NCBI GenBank assembly: GCA_022494885.1 | Contig: JAGVSM010002407.1 | Coordinates: 62,001-126,000, forward strand | Source: Micrasema longulum | Lineage: Eukaryota > Arthropoda > Insecta > Trichoptera > Brachycentridae | Length of the DNA stretch: 64,000 nt | Direction: 5' to 3' | Part shown: positions 11,500 to 22,400 of the stretch, one piece after another | Layout: each line of letters begins with the position of its first letter | How positions within the stretch are numbered: the stretch's first letter is position 1 | The notes under the pieces: model-generated | The model's database searches: none | What the model was told of the DNA's origin: nothing | Seen by the model: only the letters and a program-made list of their open reading frames with translations | Program-made: the position numbers and the translations under genes

Positions 11500-12500
11500 C
11501 AAAATTACTATGCCAACGTATTATATTGTCTCTAGCGCTGATTACCTTAAATGTAATAGGACACAATATTCTGACTGATGCATGTCATTCCAAAATTACT
11601 ATGCCAACGTATTTTATTGTCTCTAGCGCTGATTACCTTAAATGTAATAATACACAATATTCTAACAGATGCGTGTCATTCCAAAATTACTATGCCAACG
11701 TTTTATATTGTCTCTGGCGCTGATTACCTTAAATGTAATAGAACACAATATTCTGACAGATGCATGTCATTTCAAAATTACGATGCCAACGTTTTATATT
11801 GTCTCTGGCGCTGATTGCCTTAAATGTAATAGAACACAATATTCTGACAGATGCATGTCATTCCAAAATTACTATGGCAACGTTTTATATTGTCTCTGGC
11901 GCTGATTACCTTAAATGTAATAGAACACAATATTCTGACAGATGCATGTCATTCCAAAATTACTATGGCCACGTTTTATATTGTCTCTGGCGCTGATTAC
12001 CTTAAATGTAATAGAACACAATATTCTGACAGATGCATGTCATTTCAAAATTACGATGCCAACGTTTTATATTGTCTCTGGCGCTAATTACCTTAAATGT
12101 AATAGAACACATTATTCTGACAGATGCATGTCATTCCAAAATTACTATGCCAACGTTTTATATTGTCTCTGGCGCTAATTACCTTAAATGTAATAGAACA
12201 CAATATTCTGACAGATGCATGTCATTTCAAAATTACGATGCCAACGTTTTATATTATCTCTGGCGCTGATTACCTTAAATGTAATAGAACACAATATTCT
12301 GACAGATGCATGTCATTCCAAAATTACTATGTCAACGTTTTATATTGTCTCTGGCGCTGATTACCTTAAATGTAATAGAACACAATATTCTGACAGATGC
12401 ATGTCATTCCAAAATTACTATGGCCACGTTTTATATTGTCTCTGGCGCTGATTACCTTAAATGTAATAGAACACAATATTCTGACAGATGCATGTCATTC
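11500..12500. repeat. 91-bp satellite, 11 tandem units
   Basis: Exactly 11 head-to-tail units of 91 bp (1001 bases), each starting CAAAATTAC and ending ATGCATGTCATTC. Variant positions mark unit types: ACTATGCC, ACGATGCC, ACTATGGC, and TTCC versus TTTC at the join. The ACGATGCC/TTTC variant occurs at units 4, 7 and 9. The ATG-to-stop frames of 78 codons stepping by 91 bases arise because 91 is not a multiple of 3. They are not genes. Confidence 0.97.
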
Positions 12501-12827
12501 TAATATTGCATTCATAAAATATTTATTGTAAGTTCTTTAGTTATTTTATGTACTCCTACTTTAATTTCACCCATAAATATTTATTAATTCCTTTGTTATC
12601 TATATTTGCTGATGTTTTGAGATTTTTTTTTTTGTATTTTACGTTTTTTCTTCTTTTATTAAAGGCATTAGCCGTTGAATAAATTAATAAATAATTAAAT
12701 CATAATATCTCTTTTATATTTTATAAAAACTGAAAATGTTAAATGTTCAGGTACCTACTTTTAATAATGAATATAAACCGTTGGCTGATATTTTCAATCT
12801 AGAACTTTATAAAAAAAATGAACTTAC

Positions 12828-12900
12828 TTCGATTAAACTGTGTTTCAAAATCATCAAATCCAGATATTTTCGGCTCATGCCAGACGCCAAAGTACCGTGA
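12828..12900 (-). other. Orphan exon-like segment
   Basis: On the minus strand an ATTAG acceptor is followed by a 73-base open segment (24 codons containing YFGVWHEPKISGFDDFE) and a perfect GTAAGT donor. The composition looks protein-like but I cannot assign it. It could be a relic exon or a transposon fragment. Confidence 0.25.
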
Positions 12901-12976
12901 CTAATCATTGGTGCTAGGATATTCGGCATTTGTTTTTTTTATTATTACGCTTAAACGTAATAAAGAAGAATCTGAC

Positions 12977-13732
12977 CATAGAATTAAGAATAGTCCTGAA
13001 GGAGCATAGAATCATATTTTAATACATCGGACTGTGTATAAAATAACCCCTACTTTGCGCCACTTTCGCCGCGCGCATGCGTGACGTTGCCGCGTAATGT
13101 TACTATATCGCAAAAAATATAATTGTAACACATATGTAAGATAATTTATTTTTTTTAAAAGCAATTTTAATTTCTCTAAAATTTTATTGTTCACGCGGTA
13201 ACATTGACACAACAGAGTAGATAAGTAAAGGGTCATTTATTAAGATAAATTTAATTAATGAACTTTGAACTAAAAAAATGAAACAAAATTTATTTTATAT
13301 ACAATTGATATTTTCAAACTGTTGTTTAATCCGAGAGGTCCAATTTTCATTAGTTCTCTCATTAGATGAGCAAAGTAGCGTAAAAAATTTACTACCCTGT
13401 CAACACTAACAAAATGTCCATTTTCCTCTCTTTAACAATCTGACAGATGGAAAAATAATTAAACTTTTTAGTAACGCATTTGCTACTTACACATGTATTT
13501 ACTACTTACACATGAAATGTGATCCCATCCTATTTTTTAAAGATCCCAGCAGTATTTCAACACTTTTAAACGACACAACACGGCACAGTTGAATTCAAAT
13601 CGAGAGTTGCGTACTGGGCGACGTCTACAAAGAAACTTATGGGTCAAAACGTAAAACTACTCCTTTAAGAGTAGTTTAGTCGCCTTCTATTTAATGCGCG
13701 TATGTGGTTTCTGCACTATTCTTAATTCTATG
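12977..13732 (+). mobile_element. Inverted-repeat transposon family B, copy 1 (756 bp)
   Basis: Starts CATAGAATTAAGAATAGTCC and ends with the inverted form ATTCTTAATTCTATG. Shared internal blocks include CGCGCGCATGCGTGA, and AAAACGTAAAACTACT followed by a short AGTAG palindrome. Copies: 27857-28657 (inverted) and 29525-29974 (same orientation). No transposase frame. Confidence 0.88.
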
Positions 13733-14039
13733 ATTCAGATACATTAAATATCTACGCAAAAGTTAAGTTAGTAGGCGATCGAAATGTTACAAAGAATCAG
13801 CTATTGAAATTACATTTTTTATTATGTGTAGCTATAAATAAAATTAAGAAAAACTTTATTGCTTTTTGTAAGTGTCGCGTCTCTACAGATAATTAGTCGA
13901 ATTATTGTAGACACCAATTTTGGACACCGCACGCGCATGATAGAACTATTTAGTAGAAAAGGTCAAGACATACCAAACCTTAACAACTTTTAAACCTTTC
14001 GACGTCGTAGTTTAATATTACTATCCTCTGTCTTCTTAG

Positions 14040-14136
14040 AATAAAATACCGGAGCAGCAAGAGGGCCGTGGTGCAAGCAAATGAAGAAATCATACAAGAA
14101 ATAGACCTTTCGTATGTGTCGCCATTTATTGTGTAC
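14040..14136 (+). other. Orphan exon-like segment
   Basis: A pyrimidine-rich acceptor (CTCTGTCTTCTTAG) is followed by 97 bases open in one frame (KYRSSKRAVVQANEEIIQEI then DLSYVSPF) and a GTAAGG donor. The peptide is charged and non-repetitive, but unrecognised. No partner exons were found nearby. Confidence 0.25.
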
Positions 14137-14849
14137 GTAAGGGGCTTAGTTTGAATACGATAATTATTAATTTAGAACTAACATTTTATTCTATTTTTAA
14201 ATAACGATTTTAAAAAACGATAGAAAATTTAGACCCTGCCAAGTATATTTCCATACAATACCTGATCAACATGTTAAATTATGTCATACATTGAAGGCCA
14301 ATTTTCGTGTCATGTGTAAATTGGTAGGTACTCGTACGTATTATGCAATGATGAATCTTTTTACTTGCATGCTAAAACTTTTATTAAAAATGTTTGACAT
14401 TATCATTCCGATATTATCTTTATTTGAGGCAAAGATTGCTTATTACACAACGCCTACAAAAATGCACAATAATAACCTACCTACGAAAAGAAAAGTTAAG
14501 GCAGTCTGATAAGAAGTAAGGAAATCATGCGATTTTGCCATTTTAAAACGCCATTTTTCTCGAAATCGCGTAATAAAAAAAATCAAATAAATAAACATCT
14601 CATAAAAACAACTAATTTCTGATTAAAACAAATACTTAAAAGTTTTATATAACTAAAATATAATTACTTTTCGACCGGCAGATCGCGCATCTTGAAATTT
14701 AGATTAAACTTTGGTACATTGGTACTCAAAATATACATAAAACGAAGCATTTAAGTAAAGTTTGTTCTAATGATTGAAAGATAATATGTAGATTAAATTT
14801 TTAAAAATACCGAAGCAAAACATAAAATATTCAATTCATATTATATAGT

Positions 14850-14955
14850 GGTGATTCTTTATTTAAATACTTCATTATTCTTGGACTGGCAGATAAAACG
14901 TAAGACTGATCACCTCTCCTTTCATGTAACAAATACGCTGCAATTGACGATAATA
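14850..14955 (+). repeat. SINE tail fragment
   Basis: Contains CTTGGACTGGCAG, GTAAGACTGATCACCT and TTCATGTAACAAA, all from the body of the tRNA-derived SINE described at 45002-45266. The tRNA-like head is absent. Confidence 0.65.
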
Positions 14956-15169
14956 AAATCCGTAACAAAATCAAACTGCATGTCGGGTCATGGTACGTCG
15001 GGACAATGACGTCATTGAAACTAAAGTTGTTTAGTAACAGCATTTATCGATATTATATCTGGCTGATTACCTTTTTTTATCATCCTTCCCTCAACCCATC
15101 CTTATGGCACCTACCTTACATTAAGAAATACAAAATTATAACATTTGGATGTGAAACAAAACAAAACAG

Positions 15170-15440
15170 GAGAAATATAGATGTTCAAATATGGGCAGAA
15201 TGGTGAATGTTACACAGTGTGTAAAGTGGCCACTTAAACCAGCCATTGACAGGTCATAAGCCCTGTAGATGCCTAGACTTCTATATTACCTTATCTTAAA
15301 TGTTCTTTATCTCTGTTGTAATATGTTAATAAAAACAGCTCCCCGGGGAGTTGAATCCAGTCCTTGTCTAAAAAAATTTTGACCAACTCAAAATATTGTT
15401 GTTAACTTATTTAAGCTTTTTTTGTGTTAAGCCGTTTTTG
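15170..15440 (-). repeat. Dispersed repeat family C, copy
   Basis: Carries GGCAGAATGGTGAATGTTAC and CAGGTCATAAGCCCTGTAGA. Other copies: 16360-16690 (+), 20195-20345 (-), 43370-43740 (+, two pieces) and 49200-49530 (+). Longer copies share CATGTGGGTGA-ATTCATCC and CTACTAGGCAACG. No protein recognised. Confidence 0.75.
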
Positions 15441-15879
15441 TCCTAAAGGTGCGATATGTAGACATTTACTATCGATCTTAAGAGATGTGGAACCAAAAGT
15501 AAAATAATAATATTCTTTAAAATAAGTATCACAATGAACTCAAAGCATACATTTGTGAATATAACGCTTGAAACAAATAATAAACATTAATTTCTTTCTT
15601 TGTGAAAATAGACACTTTTACTTGGAAAAGTGATCCTTTTCATTACTCTGTGATAATAGACCAATCACGAGGCGACGTGTGTTTTCACTTTTGCGTGACG
15701 ATGAACTACTTATAATTCAAAGGGGCATTTCTTCAAATTATTGAAGCATCTATTTTACAATTATATCTTTACAGTTTATCGCAACGTAAATTTTAATTTA
15801 GGTGCGTAGGTCCAACAATATTTTGATAGTCGATAGGTTAGGTTCGATAGTCGCCAATGTCGACGTAATTATTTGTTTT

Positions 15880-16160
15880 TTTATTTGATTTAGTTTTATG
15901 ATTAACATAGTCTAATATAAAACTTACATCTATACTTATGATACCATTATTTATTACTATTGTACACTTGTCCTAATTTATAACATTTAAACTGTACAAT
16001 TATATTAACTTTCGAATATTTCTTACTTATAATATGTCTAACCTAGTATTTTGTACATGATACATAGTCTTTACATTTAATTTAAATATACATTTACACT
16101 TTTCCTATTCTTTTATGTTTTATGGCATTCCTTCTAACTACATACTTCATTCAGTTCATT
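15880..16160 (+). repeat. Dispersed repeat family D, copy (paired with 21095-21400)
   Basis: Both copies run from a TTTAGTT-ATAACATAGTC block through ACATCTATACT and TACATAGT to TTTTATG--TTTTATGGCATT. No coding content. Confidence 0.7.
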
Positions 16161-16359
16161 GCGGAAATACGGAGTTTATTGGCAAAAAAAAATTAAGTAC
16201 GCACATATTCCCTTATATATAAAACAGTTCTAAAACATACCTTTTGATTTATTTTCCAGTATTATATTTTGAGATCCTCTAGTTGCGTACTAAGTGCAAA
16301 TAGTATCTAAATAAACAGGTACCTTTATTCATCAATGTTTTGAGTATGTCCAAATGTTT

Positions 16360-16690
16360 GCAGACTGGCTGGGTTTCCTCCCTAGGGAATTATTTAGATC
16401 TAAATTTGTTGCAACCGAAAGGGGAAAACATTTTTGAGAAGGTAATATTGAAGTCTAGGGATTTACGGGGTTTATGAACTGACATTGGCTGGTTTAAGTG
16501 GCCACTACACACGTTGTAACGAGCACCATTCTGCCTGTGTTTTGACATCCACATTTCCTCAACTCTTCCATTTGTTTATTTTTGTGAAGTAAAAGTGCTG
16601 AAACCTTCATCATGTGGGTGATATTCATCCGGCTGAACCATTTCACATACTAGGCAACGACTGAAAACTATTTTCCAATTTTCATACCTC
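16360..16690 (+). repeat. Dispersed repeat family C, copy
   Basis: Long copy containing GGGAAAACATTTTTGAGAAG, TTCCTCAACTCTTCCATTTG and CATCCGGCTGAACCATTTC, closely matching 49200-49450. Confidence 0.75.
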
Positions 16691-16845
16691 CTTTCAGGAA
16701 AGGCATAAAAGAAAGCCGGGTAAAAAAATCTACTACAATGGCAATACTAACAAAATGTCTGCCTTGTTTTATTTAACATTCATGGCCTAAGTCAATTGCA
16801 ACATTTACGAGAAAAATATATACAAGAAGCTGCACAAATAGAACT

Positions 16846-17062
16846 TAATCAAAGACAAGGACAATAAAATAACGGTTTACAATCTAAAATATTCAAAGAA
16901 CGTGATATACATAATAAGACTTAAAATGAAGCCATCGAAATCCTTCTATATCCTGCGCTGTATTAATGACGAAAAGATCTCCGACCAGCAGGAAGATAAA
17001 TCCCAAAGAACTCAGTCGAGTGATGAATTGACTAATCTACACATTCTGGACGTTGGGGCATA
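16846..17062 (+). other. Unassigned open frame (~72 codons)
   Basis: The frame is open from a TAG to the TAA at 17060, with an internal ATG at 16925. The C-terminal part (FYILRCINDEKISDQQEDKS) is not AT-biased low complexity, unlike most chance frames here. No homology is recognised and there is no clear splice context. Confidence 0.2.
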
Positions 17063-17644
17063 AAAACCAAAGTTGCTCTTGAAAAACAACAAATTTAACT
17101 AGTTTAAAATAACATAAACTATGTTTAAAATTACTAGTTATTTTTAAAATTGAAATCGGACATTTAGTTTTCTCGACACATTATGCATCGTTCCAAATTT
17201 CGCTGAAAATGTATTAATTAAAATTAAATCAATCGAAATGACCTCATATTAACATTGAACCATGACATATAAATTCTGAATATTTTACTAACAAACGAGT
17301 GATTCACTTTATTTACCTACATATAAGTATTATGATTTTTTATACCGGACCCATGGATCGTGGTTCGTTTATGGTAGCAAGGAATTATTATTTAATCCTT
17401 AATTATTGTGGTTTCGCGAAGAGCATATTTTTTAAGTGGAAAAAAACCTATTTACTTTTGAATTTTATCAAAATGCCGTAATGGTTTTAATCGATAAAAG
17501 CATCGGAAATGTATTGGAATGATTCGACTTTAAAAACTAATACTTACAGATTTCCCGAATCGACTGATAATAATATTATTCATTCTCACATTAGCTATCG
17601 AAAGCAAATGATTCGAGTTCAAAAAAAGCAACATTTGACACTTT

Positions 17645-17860
17645 ACTCTATTTGGCGTCTTCGCCCAACTGGCATCATCCCCCATTTCGCATCTTCCCCC
17701 ATCGGTATCTTCTCCGATTTGGCGTCTTTTTCCATTTGACAAGTTCCCCCATTCGGCATTTTTCCCCATTCGGCATCTTCTACTATTTGGCATCTTTTCC
17801 CATTGGGGAAGTTTCCCTATTTAGCATCTTTCCCCATTTCGCCAAATATACCACTCGGCA
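17645..17860. repeat. Degenerate ~18-24 bp minisatellite
   Basis: Repeats of a CCCCCATTTGGCATCTT-like unit vary in length and sequence. One frame on each strand is open across it (plus 17652-17915, minus 17530-17793), a consequence of the repeat composition. I do not call either as a gene. Confidence 0.85.
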
Positions 17861-17999
17861 TATTCTTCCGTCTCTGTTTACCTTACATTTTATCGTTCAC
17901 GTTTCCACTATTTGATAAATTTATTATAAATTCTTGTAAAAGCATAGACCTCGAGACAGTTTTCAACTTCAACTGACTATATATTTTTATATATTTAAT

Positions 18000-18645
18000 A
18001 TTACGCTTTCAAAATTCAATTTGAGTCTATGTTTCAGGTTACAGAAGCATACCACATGTGTGGACATATTAATATCCTTCAATTTTTTTATTTTTTTTGT
18101 TGTTGTCCCAATTTACCTGCAAATGTTTCAAACATGAGACACAATAAGAAAGTCGTAGTTTCCCATGTAGCATTTTACTGCTTTAACCATGAGACAACAT
18201 TTATTTTCACGAATAATATTGTAAATTTGTTATGCACAATTAGAGAAATGAAATAAAACAAATTTTCAGATTTAAAAAGCATGATATAATTTGAAACGCT
18301 TACGTCATCAAATAAAAAGAAAATCCAATCAAAAACAAAATTGAACCTCTTTCGAAAATCGTAAAAAAAAAATATTTTTAATCTCAAATTGAGAGTGTGT
18401 GTAATTTGAGACATGTTTAATGCTAGATCAATAAAAAATATATTAAAATGCATTCACTATCTTCAGTCTGTACTTTTCTGCAATAAAATAACTACTGTAG
18501 TCGTACCTAATTATAAAATAATTGAGTTTTCTCCTAATTATTACACATAACTATCAGTAGAGATTTGAGACAATTTGAGACTTAATAATCGAGACTTATG
18601 CACCTAATTTGAGACAGTCTCAATTTACCTTCCAAAAAAATGCTT
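18000..18645. mobile_element. Possible DNA element with AATTTGAGAC words
   Basis: AATTTGAGAC and its complement recur at about 18400, 18569, 18576, 18606 and 18618, with looser forms near 18100-18150 (CAATTTACCTGC, CATGAGACA) and again at 18987. The pattern resembles subterminal transposase-binding words. Clear termini are not visible. Confidence 0.35.
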
Positions 18646-19340
18646 TCATTTCTGCGAATTTTTAGTTTTTCTCTACCAACCTACGCTGAAAGTGTCAAAC
18701 ATGGCGTTGACTTGTTTACGGAAAAGTTCCTCGCTAGGTCGTATTATTAAATCGATTTAGATCACTACCGTTTTTTTACTAATAACAGAGTTTTGAGGCA
18801 TATGTAATTCAGAAATATATTTTAATCAAAAATCAATGTCAATTTCTCAATAAATACTACTTACTTTGTCTAAATTTCCTCTTGACAGCAATTATACGTT
18901 CAAAAGCAAAAACTTTGGAAGGACTTTGCCAGTGCTGCCTGAGTAGCAATGATACCACATGTTATATTATGTGCCGCGGAAGTTTCGTCTCAAATTAAAA
19001 GCATACAATTCTCATGTTGTATGCTTTTACGGTACCTAGTTCGGATTTTGCGCAATTTTCTGGAATCGCGTAAAAAAATATATAAAATAAACACTCGTCT
19101 TTGGCCTTAAAAACGTCATTACAACTAACGTCATTGTGAGTAAAATAATCAAGATCCATCCAGATATTATGCCCATTCAACCTATCCATACCTTAACTAT
19201 TGTGATAATCAAATTATCACCTGTGCAGATGTATTCTGACAAATACTGAGGTCAAGTTTGCAGACTTCAATTACCGATTATTTAGCACTTTTTCGGTTCA
19301 CGAATCTCGCGAGTGGAGAAGGGATGCAGAACACAACACT

Positions 19341-19376
19341 TATAAGAAAGTCTCCCAGGAAGTGACTTTTCAGTTG
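19341..19376 (+). promoter_or_regulatory. TATA + initiator promoter of the 19431 gene
   Basis: TATAAGA begins at 19341 and an arthropod initiator TCAGTT places A+1 at 19372, a 31-base spacing that matches the canonical core promoter. It predicts a 59-nt 5' UTR before the ATG at 19431, with no intervening ATG in that frame. Confidence 0.7.
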
Positions 19377-19430
19377 GTGAAATGTTTTCGAGCTAATATA
19401 CGACTGCATTTTTTGAATTTCAAAACCGTA

Positions 19431-22400
19431 ATGCGTGCTATAGGGAAAGTTCTGATAGTGTTAGTCTTTTCAATTTCTGTAATACAAGGCGATGAAACAG
19501 AAAGTAATGATTTATCGCCTAGAATATTTTATTATCATAAACTGCCGTATGCTGCACTTTTAGGTAAGATTTTGTAAATAAAATAAATTGTTAATAATGG
19601 GATCCGTTCAAAAAATTTAAACGCATAATTTGAGCATACATGGAAACTGGCCAACTCAGAATTATTGTTTGTTGACAATCAATATTGAAGTTTTTACGTA
19701 GTCAAAGGATTAGCAATGTGTGTTAGTATGGAAGTGTTTTGATTTCGTCAATATTTCCCGTCGCAGATGATTTACTAGGGTGGGCCGCTAATTTTTTTTC
19801 TGAATTTTGAAATGGATTATTCGAAATGAAAAAAATATCAAAAAAAATATTCGATACTACTTTGGCCCTCAACCAGAGCTTGCAGTTTTAGAAAAAGTCG
19901 AATTTTTGCGCTAAAGCGGCTGTCATTTCGTATTTAAGTAAGAAAATCAATCCAATTTTATTTTATAATATGCATTAAGCCTTATTTAATAAGAATCTAT
20001 GGGCGTGAGTTACACTTTCTTTTGTTGTAAATGGGTAGCATTTTTTTTAATGAGTCATTGTTTTCGTCAATATAAGTCAGGCGCTCAACGGAATCAGTTC
20101 CGCAAAGTGAAAACTTTTTGCATTTCGGTAGTTTCAAAACGTGTTCGAATTTGTTATGTGATTAAGTTATATTAGAATTGAAGAAATATGCACGTTTAAA
20201 CATAGGCAAAATGGTGAATGTTACACAGTGTGTAAAGTGGCCACTTAAACCAGCCAATGACAGGTCATAAGCCCTGTAAATGCCTAGACTTCCATATTCC
20301 TTTATTTAAGATATTCTCCATCCCTGTTGTAATTTGTTAATATAGATAATTATCAAAATGTTCAGACAGTGATAAACTTCAAACCTCGGTTGAGGGCCAA
20401 AAATAGTATGGAATTTATTTTTAAATAATTTTTACGTTCAATGTGATCCAAAATGTAACTTTTTAGACCCCTTCCACTTTGATGTCAAAAAAAACAGCAT
20501 ACATCATCGGTCCACTCTAATGTCCATAGACTAACTTAATCAATTCTACCATTATCAATTTTCTAAAAAAACTTTGAGATATAAGTGAACTTGGTTTTTT
20601 TCAGTAAAAGATAACATTCAGCACTAAAGCTTGGTGAAAAAATCCAAAAATTGCAAGAAATTCACTTAACCGGTTTTCCTTGTATGCTCACGATTTGAAA
20701 TATGGCATCGGAAACACTGAATATATTTTTGAACGAACATCAAAATATAAAATTCAGTAACAATATGAAAACGGACGACAGGCAAACGGCGGAAATCAAC
20801 TTACAAAAATTCTTGTGTCAAACTTTTCTCTAAATGTATCTGTAAAGCTAAAAGTTACTGGATTTTGTATGGTTGTTTAATTTGAATAATCAATAGGGAA
20901 ACATCGCTTTTTGCCATTTTAAATTAATGATAATTGAAATACTTGGAGTAAAAAAAATATATTTAAGTCAACTTGTGACGTAGTTCAAAGAAGTTTGTTT
21001 TTATTAAAATCTTTTTTTTTCATAAATTTTCGAGAAACTTCTTGTGTGCTCGAATTTTTACCGCGTGTAAGAAAACATTTTTTAAATATTTTTTTTATTT
21101 TATTTAGTTATAAACATAGTCCAATATAATATTAACAGCACAATGTTTACATCTATACTAATTCTAACATTATTCATTACTATCGTTCACTTACTTTTCT
21201 AATTTATAATATTCAAACTATTATTTTATATGTACCGTGTACACTTATATTAATTTATGTATATCCACCATTTATAATATAAATAATCTAGTTTTTTTAC
21301 ATACAAGTACATAGTACATATACTCTTTACATTTCATTTGAAATATATTTACACTGTTTTCATGTTTTATGCTTTTGTGGCATTTCCTCAAATAACTTTA
21401 TTCCCTTGAACATAAGGCAGTTCTGCGAGATTATTTTCTTTTCTTTTCCAGTCTTATATTTTTAGTATCTAATTTCCCGTAGCATTGAACTTCCTCATTA
21501 CTGAACGTGTCTGTGTATTTTTTACATCCAATTTCCCGTAGCACTAAACTTGAGCATGAAGGTCTGCTAGATGTGAAAGTCTGTGCAAATAGGAGGGAGG
21601 TATTCTATTTCACTTTTTGTATCTTCTTATTTTCCCTATTTCTTACCCTTTCTACTCTGTGAGATAACCTCGCACAAAAGCGACCAATCTCTAAGCTTCC
21701 TCTTCTTTTGCAGTTCAGTTTGCCTACGGGGCAGTCGCTGTCCTCGTGATAATTAAGATCCTTCTAGCAATGTCGTTTGTCGCCATGGTCACCGCCATGG
21801 TCCATATGTTAGCCAGAATCAAGGGTATATTGGGAATTCCGTCCGCGGAACCGATCATTCATCACCCCAGCCATTCTCATGAATATGACTACCCAGGACC
21901 AGATAGCCATGGTGACTTCCACCGCAAGGCGTATAGAAAGCAAGTTTACACCGGAGGAAGGGCTCTTCGAAGCACTGTGGAAGGTTACTCAGTGAAAGAA
22001 ATAAAGGAAAGAAGAAAGAAGCATTTAGAAAAACTGCTCAATGCCGAGGCAGATACAAAGTCTTTGAACCGGATAGCCAGAAGGTAATTTTTAACTGTTT
22101 AAATAAATATATTGTATATTTATTTATGTTATCGGATCAGAATGTTATGTTGTACTCTACTCTATCATTTTCTCTCCATATATCATCCATTTTCGAGTTT
22201 ATTCTAGCATTCTACATTCCACCGAACTAATAAAATGGTATAAATGTAGAATTATGTTGTTGTGGGTTATGCAGCTTCTACACCCGTTAGAGATTGACAG
22301 AAAATACGAGGTTGCTGTTTAATGCGTATTTATTACATGGCGAATAAATAATTGATTAAATTATGTAACGCGAATGTTACGGCAATGAGGCGTTGAACTG

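Noticed and set aside
11526..12503. Staggered series of 78-codon plus-strand ORFs
   Set aside because: They step by exactly 91 bases and are the satellite unit read in shifting frames, with no splice or promoter support.
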